Source: Salmonella enterica subsp. enterica serovar Typhimurium str. LT2
GTDB lineage: Bacteria > Pseudomonadota > Gammaproteobacteria > Enterobacterales > Enterobacteriaceae
Direction of reading: 5' to 3'
DNA length: 64,000 nt
Assembly: GCF_000006945.2 (NCBI RefSeq)
Contig: NC_003197.2
Span: 2,976,001-3,040,000, forward strand
In this document: positions 8,902-17,897 of the stretch, in pieces
How positions within the stretch are numbered: the first letter of the stretch is position 1
Layout of the letters: every line of letters starts with the position of its first letter
Translations under genes and position numbers: made by a program
Notes under the pieces: generated by a model
What the model was told of the DNA's origin: nothing
Seen by the model: the letters and a program-made list of their open reading frames with translations, nothing else
Databases searched by the model: none

Positions 8902-8957
8902 GTCATTTTGACAACCTATAGTGTCATATTGACAGCATCATTTATAGTCTTTTTGAC
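8902..8957. promoter_or_regulatory. Three NorR enhancer sites
   Basis: Three copies of GT-N7-AC lie at 8902-8912 (GTCATTTTGAC), 8923-8933 (GTCATATTGAC) and 8947-8957 (GTCTTTTTGAC), spaced 21 and 24 bp apart. This matches the known three-site NorR enhancer arrangement that supports oligomer assembly. The first site lies 13 bp from the norR ATG, so NorR may also repress its own gene. Confidence 0.88.
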
Positions 8958-9012
8958 TACATCAAAAATACAAAACAAATATAACTCAATACAAATCAAT
9001 AAGATGAAAAGT

Positions 9013-9028
9013 TGGCACACTAGCTGCA
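9013..9028 (+). promoter_or_regulatory. Sigma-54 promoter of norVW
   Basis: TGGCAC-N5-CTGCA, with GG and GC separated by exactly 10 bp, fits a -24/-12 sigma-54 promoter. It lies 56 bp downstream of the last NorR site and 47 bp upstream of the norV ATG. Confidence 0.88.
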
Positions 9029-9074
9029 ATAAGCAAAACAACTTTTTGTAAACGTTGAATGAATTGAGGTGGTT

Positions 9075-10514
9075 ATGTCTATTCTGGTTAAAAATAATAT
9101 TCATTGGGTTGGCCAGCGCGACTGGGAAGTACGTGATTTTCACGGCACTGAATACAAAACGCTGCGCGGCAGCAGCTATAACAGCTATCTCATTCGTGAA
9201 GAAAAGAATGTGCTGATCGATACCGTCGATCATAAGTTTAGCCGTGAGTTTGTGCAAAACCTGCGCAGTGAAATCGACCTCGCGGATATCGACTACATCA
9301 TCATTAACCATGCCGAAGAAGACCATGCAGGCGCGCTGACCGAACTGATGGCGCAGATCCCGGACACGCCTATCTACTGTACCGCCAACGCCATTGACTC
9401 TATCAACGGCCATCACCATCACCCGGAATGGAATTTTAAGGTGGTGAAAACCGGCGATACGCTGGATATCGGCAACGGCAAGCAGTTGATCTTCGTGGAA
9501 ACGCCGATGCTGCACTGGCCGGACAGCATGATGACCTATATGACCGGCGACGCGGTGTTATTCAGCAACGACGCCTTTGGTCAGCACTACTGCGACGAGC
9601 GCCTGTTCAATGATGAAGTGGACCAAACTGAACTGTTTGAACAATGCCAGCGCTACTACGCCAATATCCTGACGCCGTTCAGCCGTCTGGTAACGCCAAA
9701 AATTACCGAAATCCTCGGCTTCAACCTGCCGGTGGATATGATTGCCACCTCACACGGCGTGGTATGGCGCGACAACCCAACGCAAATCGTGGAACTGTAT
9801 CTGAAATGGGCGACAGATTATCAGGAAGATCGTATCACTATTTTCTACGATACCATGTCGAACAATACTCGCATGATGGCGGATGCCATCGCGCAGGGTA
9901 TCAACGAAGTGGACCCCAACGTGGCGGTCAAAATCTTTAACGTCGCCCGCAGCGATAAAAATGAAATATTGACCAACGTCTTCCGTTCGAAAGGCGTGCT
10001 GGTCGGCACTTCTACCATGAACAACGTGATGATGCCGAAAATCGCTGGTCTGGTGGAAGAGATGACCGGCCTGCGCTTTCGCAACAAACGCGCCAGCGCC
10101 TTCGGTTCTCATGGCTGGAGCGGCGGCGCGGTGGATCGACTGTCCACGCGCTTACAGGATGCCGGTTTTGAAATGTCCCTGAGTCTGAAAGCGAAATGGC
10201 GTCCGGATCTGGATGCGCTGGAGTTGTGCCGTCAGCACGGTCGCGACATCGCGCGTCAGTGGGCGCTTGCTCCGCTGCCGGAAACCACACAGCAAATCGC
10301 GCCAGTCGAAGAAACCATAACCTGCACCGCCGCAGACCTCGGCCCCAAAATGCAATGCAGCGTATGCCAGTGGATTTACGACCCTGCGCTGGGCGAGCCG
10401 TTGCAGGATGTCGCGCCGGGTACGCCGTGGAACGACGTGCCGGATAACTTCCTGTGCCCGGAATGTTCATTAGGTAAAGACGTGTTCGACGTACTGGCGA
10501 CGGAGGCAAAATGA
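9075..10514 (+). CDS. norV: Anaerobic nitric oxide reductase flavorubredoxin
   Basis: A 479-residue cytosolic flavodiiron NO reductase that reduces NO to N2O under anaerobiosis. The N-terminal metallo-beta-lactamase-like domain carries the diiron motif His79-x-Glu81-x-Asp83-His84 in [11 protein letters not shown] flavodoxin domain follows ([15 protein letters not shown]). The C-terminal rubredoxin has [10 protein letters not shown] and CPECSLG. The in-frame ATG at 9069 was rejected because GAGGTGG is best placed for the ATG at 9075. Its stop overlaps norW. Confidence 0.97.
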
Positions 10515-11644
10515 GTCGGGGGATCATCATTATTGGGTCGGGCTTCGCCGCCCGTCAGCTCGTCAAAAATATTCGTAAACAAGATGCGCATGTGCCGTTA
10601 ACCCTGATTGCGGCGGACAGCATGGATGAGTACAACAAGCCCGATCTCAGCCACGTTATCAGCCAGTCGCAGCGCGCCGATGATCTCACCCGCCAGTTAG
10701 CGGGGGAATTTGCTGAACAGTTTAATCTGCGACGGTTCCCGCATACCTGGGTTGCTGACATTGATGCCGATGCCCATGTGGTGAAAAGTCAGGATAAGCA
10801 GTGGCAGTACGACAAGCTGGTACTGGCGACCGGAGCGACAGCCTTTGTGCCGCCGATTGCAGGACGTGAGTTAATGCTTACTTTGAATAGCCAGCAGGAG
10901 TACCGCGCCTGTGAGACACAACTGCGCGACGCGCAGCGAGTGCTGATTGTCGGCGGCGGTCTCATTGGCAGTGAATTAGCGATGGATTTCTGCCGCGCCG
11001 GGAAAACGGTAACGCTGATGGATAACGCCGCCAGCCTTCTCGCCTCACTGATGCCACCGGAAGTGAGCAGTCGCTTACAGCATCACCTGACCGATATGGG
11101 GGTGCATCTGCTGCTGAAATCGCAGTTGCAAAAACTGGAGAAAACCGAAGCCGGTATCCGCGCTACGCTGGTAAGCCAGCATAGTATTGAGGTCGATGCG
11201 GTGATTGCCGCCACCGGCTTACGCCCGGAAACCGCTCTGGCGCGCCGCGCCGGAGTAGCCGTCAACCGCGGCGTCTGCGTGGATAGCTATCTACAGACCA
11301 GTCACCCGGATATTTATGCGATCGGCGATTGCGCGGAGATCAACGGTCAGGTGCTGCCCTTCCTGCAACCGATCCAGTTAAGCGCGATGTACCTGGCGAA
11401 AAATCTGCTCGGCGGCAACGCGCCGCTGAAGCTACCGGCGATGCTGGTCAAAGTCAAAACGCCGGAACTGCCGCTGCATCTGGCGGGAGAAACTCAGCGC
11501 CGCGATTTGAGCTGGCATATTACCGCAGAATCTGACGGTATGATTGCCAAAGGCATGAGCGGAGAAGGCCAACTACGCGCCTTTGTGGTGAGTGAAGACC
11601 GCATGAAAGAGGCCTTTGCACTGCTAAAAACGTTGTCGGTATAA
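10511..11644 (+). CDS. norW: NADH:flavorubredoxin oxidoreductase
   Basis: A 377-residue FAD enzyme that passes electrons from NADH to the rubredoxin domain of NorV. The FAD-binding loop is [13 protein letters not shown] at the N-terminus. The NADH loop is [17 protein letters not shown] near residues 143-159. [11 protein letters not shown] is the second FAD contact. It overlaps norV by 4 bp (ATGA), so the two are coupled. Confidence 0.96.
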
Positions 11645-11651
11645 GCCTGTG

Positions 11652-11735
11652 ATGCCGGATGGCGCCGCTTCGCGTCTTATCCGGCCTACGAGTGAGCATC
11701 TGTTTACAGGCCGGATAAGGCGCAGCCGCCATCCG
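11652..11735. repeat. BIME (paired REP) between norW and hypF
   Basis: Two inverted REP units, one starting ATGCCGGATGGCG and the other ending GCCGCCATCCG, surround a short spacer between the convergent norW and hypF genes. A folded BIME here could act as a transcription or RNA-decay barrier for both. Confidence 0.85.
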
Positions 11736-11740
11736 TCGCC

Positions 11741-13981
11741 CTACACTTCACTTAACGCTCGCGCTGCGGCAATCACGCCCTGTCCAAACGACAGCCCGCC
11801 GTCGCCCGCTGGTAACCGCTGCGGAAATAACAATTTAAAATCAGAAAGATAAAAGGCAAGACGCGCGCGAAGTAAGCGGTTGTGTATCACCCCGCCGCTG
11901 AAGACCAGAGTGGTTATCCCCCGCGCCGTAGCCTGCTGGCGCATTAGCGTGGCAAACCCGCACGCCAGCGCATCATGAAAAGCCCAGGCGCGTTGCGCAG
12001 GCGTGGCCTGCCAGTTCAACCATTGCCGCCAGAAAACGGCGACGTCCAGTTGAGCGCCGTTAAGCGGCATCGTTACCGGATGCTCAACGTTAGCGCATTG
12101 AGAGGCCAGCGCCTCCAGCGCGCAGGCGGCCTCGCCCTCATAGCTAAGCGATGCTGGCGCGCAGCGAAGCGCGGCAGCCACCGCGTCAAACAACCGCCCG
12201 CAGGAAGAGGCCAACGGGGCATTGACGCCGCGCTCAATGGCGCGCGCCAGGACATTCCAGTTTTGCTGTTGCAGCCCCGCTGTCTCCGGGTAATCCTGCC
12301 AGTCCGGCACAAAGCGCAGGCACTGCGCCAACAGATTACGCCACGGATGTTTGGCAGCCAGATCGCCTCCCGGCAGCGCCACGGCGGGTAAACCACCTAA
12401 ATGTTCGCATTCGCGATAATTGACCCGCAAACATTCTCCGCCCCATAGCGCGCCATTCTCACCCATGCCGATACCGTCTACCGTCAGGGCAATCACCTCT
12501 CCGCCGTCCAGCGGCCAACCATGCTCGGCCAGGCAAGCCGCCGCATGGGCATGATGGTGTAACACCGTCTCTGTCGGCAGACGCATCTCACTGGCCCACT
12601 GACTGGAAACATAGCCCGGATGCGCATCACAGACGATACGCTCTGGCGTAAAATCGTAGATTGACTGGATCAGACGCAATGCCTCGCGCCACTGCGCCTG
12701 GATACCGTCATCGCTGAGATCGCCTAAATGTTGGCTGACAACCGCCTGTGCGCCGCGTACCAGACAGAACGTGTTTTTCAGATCCGCGCCCAGACAAAGT
12801 ATCGGCGGCACATCGCGAAATCCGGGCGGCAACGCAATCGCGTCCGGCACGTATCCCCGCGAACGACGCAGCATTTCGCCGCTGTCGCGTACGACAGAGT
12901 CGTCCATGCGCTGTACAATGTCGCGATTGTGCAACAGAAAACCATCGGCAATATCGTGTAAATCGTCCAGCGCCTGTTCGTTGGTGATGGCGGGCGGTTT
13001 GCCGCTCAGGTTGCCGGATGTCATCACCAGCGGGTAATTGAGCTCCTGCAACAAGAGGTGTTGCAATGGGTTGGCTGGCAGCATCACACCCACCTCCGTA
13101 AGTCCTGGCGCGATGCCCTCACTCAGCGAAGGTACATACTGCTTATCCACCAGTACAATCGGGGCCGCTGGCGTGGTCAGCAGCGAACGCGCCGCGCTCG
13201 GCAGCGTTTGCGCCGTGGGCAACATCACCGCCAATGGTTTCGCCGGACGATGTTTACGCGCCCGCAGCATCGCCACTGCGTTAGCGTTGCGCGCATCGCA
13301 GGCCAGATGAAAACCACCCAGCCCTTTAACGGCAATAATGCCTCCGGCGTTCAGTTGGGCGACCGCCGCCTGCAAAGCCGCCTCTTTTTCCGCTCGTTCA
13401 TGTTGGCTCCGCCACTCAAGATGCGGCCCGCATGACGGACAGGCAACGGGCTGGGCATGAAAACGGCGATCGTACGGATCGCGGTATTCGCTGTCGCATT
13501 CCGGACACAAGGGAAACGCCGCCATCACCGTAAATGGCCGGTCATAGGGCATAGCGCGAATAATGGTGAAGCGTGGTCCGCAGTGGGTGCAATTGATGAA
13601 AGGATAACGGTAGCGCCGCTCGCCTGGGGTATTCATCTCGGCAAGACATGCCGGGCAGGTCGCCGCATCCGGCACGATTTGCGTGTTCATCGAACCGCCT
13701 GCGCTCTGACGAATGGTGAAATCCGTCGGCGCGCGCTCCCATACCAACGACGCGTGTTCAACGCTGTCAATGCGCGCCAGCGGCGGGCAATCCTGATAGA
13801 GCGCGGCAATAAATTGCGACGGCTCTTCCAGCAGCCGAACGACGACGCCGTCGCCGTCATTACACACGTCGCCGTGTAATCGCAACTGCTGCGCCAGCTG
13901 CCAGACAAAAGGACGAAAACCGACGCCCTGTACTTTGCCCCGAATGCGTAGCTGTACGCCGGAAGGTGTGTCTATCGCCAT
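11741..13981 (-). CDS. hypF: Hydrogenase maturation carbamoyltransferase HypF
   Basis: A 746-residue maturation enzyme that makes carbamoyl-adenylate and carbamoylates HypE, the source of the cyanide ligands of NiFe hydrogenases. The N-terminal acylphosphatase domain shows RGKVQGVGFRPFVW. Zinc-finger Cys pairs follow (CPACLAEM, CTHCGPRF, CPECDSEY, CPSCGPHL), then a YrdC-like domain and a Kae1-like C-terminal domain with VLHHHAHAAACLAEHG. It is probably co-transcribed from the hydN promoter despite a BIME between the two. Confidence 0.96.
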   Translation of the reverse strand: MAIDTPSGVQLRIRGKVQGVGFRPFVWQLAQQLRLHGDVCNDGDGVVVRLLEEPSQFIAALYQDCPPLARIDSVEHASLVWERAPTDFTIRQSAGGSMNTQIVPDAATCPACLAEMNTPGERRYRYPFINCTHCGPRFTIIRAMPYDRPFTVMAAFPLCPECDSEYRDPYDRRFHAQPVACPSCGPHLEWRSQHERAEKEAALQAAVAQLNAGGIIAVKGLGGFHLACDARNANAVAMLRARKHRPAKPLAVMLPTAQTLPSAARSLLTTPAAPIVLVDKQYVPSLSEGIAPGLTEVGVMLPANPLQHLLLQELNYPLVMTSGNLSGKPPAITNEQALDDLHDIADGFLLHNRDIVQRMDDSVVRDSGEMLRRSRGYVPDAIALPPGFRDVPPILCLGADLKNTFCLVRGAQAVVSQHLGDLSDDGIQAQWREALRLIQSIYDFTPERIVCDAHPGYVSSQWASEMRLPTETVLHHHAHAAACLAEHGWPLDGGEVIALTVDGIGMGENGALWGGECLRVNYRECEHLGGLPAVALPGGDLAAKHPWRNLLAQCLRFVPDWQDYPETAGLQQQNWNVLARAIERGVNAPLASSCGRLFDAVAAALRCAPASLSYEGEAACALEALASQCANVEHPVTMPLNGAQLDVAVFWRQWLNWQATPAQRAWAFHDALACGFATLMRQQATARGITTLVFSGGVIHNRLLRARLAFYLSDFKLLFPQRLPAGDGGLSFGQGVIAAARALSEV

Positions 13982-14005
13982 CTTATTTTCCCGCCATCAT
14001 CGAAC

Positions 14006-14092
14006 CCGGATGCCTGATGGCGCGACGCTTATCAGGCCTACAACCGCACGGACCGTAGACCGGATAAGGCATTGATGCCGCCATCCGGCAAT
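14006..14092. repeat. BIME between hydN and hypF
   Basis: Units containing CTGATGGCGCGACGCTTATCA and GACCGGATAAGGC with GCCGCCATCCGGCA form an inverted REP pair. It lies within the probable hydN-hypF transcript. Confidence 0.82.
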
Positions 14093-14126
14093 GCTTTGTG
14101 GCGTATTCTACGCGCAATCGCAGAAA

Positions 14127-14672
14127 TCAGAAAAGCAGCGATGCCGTTGAATCCAGCGCCGCGCGACGGCGTTTTTCCGCGCTCAGCTGTTCAAGCTTAT
14201 TGCGGTCCACGCAGATTAGGGCGTGCGTTGGGCAAGCGGCCATACAGGCCGGACCGGCTTCACGGTGGTGACACAGATCGCACTTGTTGGCTTCGGCTTT
14301 TTCGGCACGCACGTTCAGCCCCGCGCCGCTATTGCGAACCACCGGACGTACCACCACTTCCATGGCGCCGTAAGGACATGCCACTACGCAAGTTTTACAG
14401 CCAATGCAGCGTTCCTGCATCACATGAACAAAGCCTTTGTCACGGCTGATGGCGCCATTCGGGCAAACGTTGGCGCACGGCGCGTCTTCACACTGGCGAC
14501 ACAGCGTTGCCGTGGAAACGTTCACGCCTTTGATGACATGGATACGAGGTAAAAAGGTTTCAGGGGTCAGCGATGCGCAATCCTGATTTTCCTGATGGGA
14601 TACGACGCAAGCCACTTCACAGGTACGGCAACCAATGCACTTACTCGCGTCTGCAATGATGAAACGGTTCAT
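14127..14672 (-). CDS. hydN: Electron-transport ferredoxin-like protein HydN
   Basis: A 181-residue iron-sulfur protein with four [4Fe-4S] Cys clusters: CIGCRTCEVAC, CRQCEDAPCANVCP, CIGCKTCVVACP and CDLCHHREAGPACMAACP. It is linked to formate dehydrogenase H in the formate hydrogenlyase system. The open frame runs upstream to 14726, but the ATG at 14672 is chosen because GGAG lies just before it and it begins the MNRFIIAD motif shared with HycB. The C-terminus is a few residues longer than I recall for E. coli. Confidence 0.94.
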   Translation of the reverse strand: MNRFIIADASKCIGCRTCEVACVVSHQENQDCASLTPETFLPRIHVIKGVNVSTATLCRQCEDAPCANVCPNGAISRDKGFVHVMQERCIGCKTCVVACPYGAMEVVVRPVVRNSGAGLNVRAEKAEANKCDLCHHREAGPACMAACPTHALICVDRNKLEQLSAEKRRRAALDSTASLLF

Positions 14673-14710
14673 CAAATTCTCCAGCAATAACAGATGATGT
14701 GCCGATATAT

Positions 14711-14725
14711 ACACGAATCGTGCCA
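14711..14725 (-). promoter_or_regulatory. Sigma-54-like promoter of hydN
   Basis: On the minus strand TGGCAC is followed, 10 bases after its GG, by GT in TCGTGTAT. This is a -24/-12 element with a non-consensus -12 (GT instead of GC). It lies 39 bp upstream of the hydN ATG. hydN-hypF is a known FhlA/sigma-54 unit in E. coli. Confidence 0.6.
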
Positions 14726-14775
14726 ATTTTTATTTCATTGTTATTTAAGAATATTATTTCTATTTTCGTGAGCAT

Positions 14776-14811
14776 TTACGTGTCATCGTCACAAGTGTCG
14801 ATGACACGTAA
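14776..14811. promoter_or_regulatory. Probable FhlA enhancer upstream of hydN
   Basis: A perfect 13-bp inverted repeat (TTACGTGTCATCG at 14776-14788 and its complement at 14799-14811) surrounds a 10-bp spacer, about 50 bp upstream of the sigma-54 element. The TGTCAT/ATGACA core recurs in the hycA-hypA and hycB-hycA gaps, which is why I call it FhlA. Confidence 0.6.
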
Positions 14812-14872
14812 TGTCGCCAGTGGTGGTCAAGATTTGCAGTGATAGCCAGCCAACTCTGCACCGCAACTGGCA

Positions 14873-15682
14873 TCAATCCTGATTAACGCCTGGCAATACG
14901 TTACCGCGTATTAAACAGCGCTGCGTAAGGGAAAGATCGTCCGTTTGCGGATTCCTTCCGGCAATAGGTTTGATAATTAATTTACGACCAGGATAGTGAT
15001 TAAAACGGGTCAGCGCCGGATAACTCAACCGGCCAAACCAGCCGTGTACGCGCTGCCAGCGGGCGTCCTTCACCTGATATAAATTGGTTATCCAGTAGCC
15101 TGAGTCAAATTGCATATCCAACAGTTGCGTGCGCCCATTGCCCTGTAAATCAAGCAAATCATCAACGCCAGTATCGGTCGCGGTATAAAACCCCCACGGT
15201 TCAAAGACGCAGGGGCGGCCATTCTTGAGAAAGGTGAAAATGATGTATTGCGCGCTCGGCGCCAGGCCCAACCCAGGATTGCCCAACCAGATAACCAGAT
15301 CCTGAATGCCGTTACGATCGAGGTCAGCGCGATAAAATTGCGCATTACCCGCCAAATTAATCAGCCTTCCAACCGGGACAACCCACGAATTACCGGCTCT
15401 GTCTTTTCCGCTAATCCGCCATTCGTTATCTTTTTTCGGCTCCGGCAGTAGCGTCACGCCACTGACTCCGACCTGGCGAAAGTGCCAGGTCTGGTCGGGC
15501 GATACAGAATAAGGCAGGGTCAACAGCGGCTTCAGCGCACGCTTTTGCGCATATTCACCGTCGCTCATCGGCAGGTAACCGACAACACCGGTGGCCAGTG
15601 CGCGTGCGGCGAGGCAGAGAAATAGCAGTCCGCTCCATACGATAATCTTCACGTCCTTCTTACAACCTTTGCCGTGTAACAC
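14873..15682 (-). CDS. Putative exported protein of unknown function
   Basis: A 269-residue protein with a basic N-terminus, a hydrophobic stretch (about residues 11-29) and an ALA-like cleavage site, so probably periplasmic. YRADLDRNGIQDLVIWLG near residue 120 resembles the Asp-rich calcium loop of FG-GAP/VCBS repeats, and a second weaker copy may be DLLDLQGNGRTQLLDM. The start is GTG at 15682, supported by GGGAGAA 6 bases upstream. It lies between hydN and hycI, where E. coli K-12 has no such gene as far as I recall. I do not recognise a function; its place suggests nothing certain about hydrogenase. Confidence 0.75.
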   Translation of the reverse strand: MLHGKGCKKDVKIIVWSGLLFLCLAARALATGVVGYLPMSDGEYAQKRALKPLLTLPYSVSPDQTWHFRQVGVSGVTLLPEPKKDNEWRISGKDRAGNSWVVPVGRLINLAGNAQFYRADLDRNGIQDLVIWLGNPGLGLAPSAQYIIFTFLKNGRPCVFEPWGFYTATDTGVDDLLDLQGNGRTQLLDMQFDSGYWITNLYQVKDARWQRVHGWFGRLSYPALTRFNHYPGRKLIIKPIAGRNPQTDDLSLTQRCLIRGNVLPGVNQD

Positions 15683-15708
15683 AAATTCTCCCTAAATATG
15701 TGCGCATT

Positions 15709-16179
15709 TTACGCCTCCGGCGCTTCCAGCGCGGCAAATCCGCCGTTTCCCTGCCAGCCTTCCAGGCGCTGATAGACGATGTTTACCGCGTCCTTAATCG
15801 GTTGAGTCATCGGATAATAAAACCCGACGATATCCGGCTGGATACCAACAAAAATCACCTCCCCGACATCCTCTTTCAGCTGATCGATAAGGTAGTTGAG
15901 CGGCATATTGTGGGTGGTCATCATAAACATTTCGGCGATATCATCCGGATCGATGATGCGGATCTCGCCCGGATTAAGTCCCATATCGGTGGCGTCGACA
16001 ATCAACAGACGCTGCGGGCGCAGTTCGCGAATCGCCACAATGTCGTTTTCCGGCGCGCTGCCGCCATCGATGACAACCCAGTTGCCCTTCGGCTGCGCCG
16101 CGCACATTTCCGCCAGTAACGGGCCTGCGCCGTCGTCGCCCATCATGCTGTTGCCGACACAGAGTAAAACGTCAGTCAC
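15709..16179 (-). CDS. hycI: Hydrogenase 3 maturation endopeptidase HycI
   Basis: A 156-residue nickel-checking protease that removes the C-terminal tail of pre-HycE after metal insertion. The family motif LLCVGNSMMGDDGAGPLLAE is at the N-terminus, and VIDGGSAPEND and VDATDMGLNPGEI carry the nickel-contacting acidic residues. It overlaps hycH by 8 bp as the last hyc gene. Confidence 0.96.
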   Translation of the reverse strand: MTDVLLCVGNSMMGDDGAGPLLAEMCAAQPKGNWVVIDGGSAPENDIVAIRELRPQRLLIVDATDMGLNPGEIRIIDPDDIAEMFMMTTHNMPLNYLIDQLKEDVGEVIFVGIQPDIVGFYYPMTQPIKDAVNIVYQRLEGWQGNGGFAALEAPEA

Positions 16180-16582
16180 GAAGCCTCCTCACCATCAGAT
16201 AGATGGCGCTTTCCTGATGAATGTCATACAGCATACTGAGCATCAGTTTGCTCCATTCTTGCTGCTGCGGGGTCTGCGCGGCGCGCGCCTCATCAAACGC
16301 GCGCGCCAGCATTTGAACATGGTTGAAATCGATGACGATCTCGCCATACTTCGGCACGCCTTCCATTTTACGCCGGGCATCGCTACCGGCTTCCAGGGTG
16401 GCGATCCACGCCAGATACTCATCCCATGGGCAGGTGAGTGCGGCCTCCAGACAATCGATAACCCCCAGGTGGTGACCAATCGCCAGGCTGTAATAGACAA
16501 CCTGCTGCGCCTCGGCAGGCGTCGCATCGTTCTCATCAATAAACTTACGGCTCAGTTGACTGAACACCACCTGTTCGCTCAT
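16172..16582 (-). CDS. hycH: Formate hydrogenlyase maturation protein HycH
   Basis: A 136-residue soluble protein needed for maturation of the HycE large subunit in E. coli. Its exact chemistry is not known. The sequence is mostly helical and acidic with no cofactor motif. It overlaps hycG by 4 bp and hycI by 8 bp, consistent with tightly coupled operon translation. Confidence 0.94.
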   Translation of the reverse strand: MSEQVVFSQLSRKFIDENDATPAEAQQVVYYSLAIGHHLGVIDCLEAALTCPWDEYLAWIATLEAGSDARRKMEGVPKYGEIVIDFNHVQMLARAFDEARAAQTPQQQEWSKLMLSMLYDIHQESAIYLMVRRLRD

Positions 16583-17346
16583 CGGATACGCGCCTCTTCA
16601 ACAACATGATTGAGATGGGTGACAATTTCGGTTAAACGCGGATCGTTTTCCGCTTCCAGCCAACGCGCCACTTGCTGCTCGCCCTGCCCCAACTGTGTCA
16701 GGTAATCATCGGCGATCTGACGACCATAGCGATAACCCGCCAGCCGGCGCGCCGCGCGATCCACCTTCACGCGCAGCGGCTGCACCATATCCGGATGCAG
16801 GATCTCTGCGGGCTGATCGTCCAGCTCACCCGGCGCGCGGGCGTGGATTTTCTGCTCCAGCAGGCCAAGCGCCATTGCAAATCCGTACAGCGTGGCGGCA
16901 GGCGTTGGCGGGCACCCCGGAATGTACACATCCACCGGGACGATTTTGTCGGTACCGCCCCAGACGCAGTAGAGATCATGGAAGATGCCGCCGCTGTTGC
17001 CGCAGGCGCCGTAAGAGATACAAATTTTCGGGTCCGGCGCCGACTGCCAGGCGCGCAGCGCCGGAGAGCGCATGGCGCGGGTCACCGCGCCGGTAAACAG
17101 CAGAATATCGGCATGACGCGGCGACGGTACTACTTTGATGCCGAAACGCTCGGCATCAAACAGCGGCGAAAGCGTCGCAAAGATTTCGATTTCACAGCCG
17201 TTACAGCCGCCGCAGTCCACGCGGTAAACGTATGCCGAACGCTTAATATTTTTCAGTAAAGACGCCTTCATGCTGGCGATGGATTCATCCACCGTCATCG
17301 GTACCGGAATGCCGTTGGCGTCACGCGGGCCTAATAAATTGCTCAT
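16579..17346 (-). CDS. hycG: Hydrogenase 3 small subunit HycG
   Basis: A 255-residue NuoB-like iron-sulfur subunit that carries electrons next to the NiFe site. The cluster ligands are in VDCGGCNGCEIEI, SYGACGNSGGIF and IPGCPPTPAATLYG. It overlaps hycF by one base. It lies in the soluble arm with HycB, HycE and HycF. Confidence 0.96.
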   Translation of the reverse strand: MSNLLGPRDANGIPVPMTVDESIASMKASLLKNIKRSAYVYRVDCGGCNGCEIEIFATLSPLFDAERFGIKVVPSPRHADILLFTGAVTRAMRSPALRAWQSAPDPKICISYGACGNSGGIFHDLYCVWGGTDKIVPVDVYIPGCPPTPAATLYGFAMALGLLEQKIHARAPGELDDQPAEILHPDMVQPLRVKVDRAARRLAGYRYGRQIADDYLTQLGQGEQQVARWLEAENDPRLTEIVTHLNHVVEEARIR

Positions 17347-17888
17347 TAGCTGACCTCTTTCATATGGCGAGTCAGTTCAATACGGTCGGACGGCACCAGG
17401 CATTTCTGACGCTTACAGTCCGGGCAGGTCTCAAAGCTTTCGCGGTGGTTTTCCGCGCGGCTGTCGCCGTTGTGCGCAAGCAGCGCAATGGCGTAGTCGA
17501 TCTCTTTCTGTACCGCGAAAGGACGATTGCACACGCGGCAGTTGCACAGCGCAAAGCGGGACTGTTGCAGGAAATCTTCTTTCTTCCACACCGCCAGTTC
17601 GTACTCTTGCGACAGTTTAATCGCCGCCGTCGGGCACACCTCTTCGCAGCGACCGCAGAAGATACAACGGCCAAGATTGAACTGCCACGCCAGCTCATTG
17701 GTCGCGAGATCGGTTTCCACCGTCAGCGCGTTCGACGGGCAGGCATTAACGCAGGCGGCGCAGCCGATGCACTGCTGCGGATTATGTTCCGGCTTGCCGC
17801 GGAAGTTTTTATCAACCGCAATCGGCTCCAGCGGATAAGACGAGGTCGCCGTGCCGGTTTTGATAACTTTTTTGATAAAGGTAAACAT
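17346..17888 (-). CDS. hycF: Formate hydrogenlyase iron-sulfur subunit HycF
   Basis: A 180-residue NuoI-like protein with two [4Fe-4S] motifs, CIGCAACVNACP and CIFCGRCEEVCP. Additional Cys pairs in the C-terminal half (CNCRVC, CPDCKRQKC) may bind a further metal. It belongs to the peripheral arm of hydrogenase 3. It lies 9 bp downstream of hycE. Confidence 0.96.
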   Translation of the reverse strand: MFTFIKKVIKTGTATSSYPLEPIAVDKNFRGKPEHNPQQCIGCAACVNACPSNALTVETDLATNELAWQFNLGRCIFCGRCEEVCPTAAIKLSQEYELAVWKKEDFLQQSRFALCNCRVCNRPFAVQKEIDYAIALLAHNGDSRAENHRESFETCPDCKRQKCLVPSDRIELTRHMKEVS

Positions 17889-17897
17889 GGCGATTCC

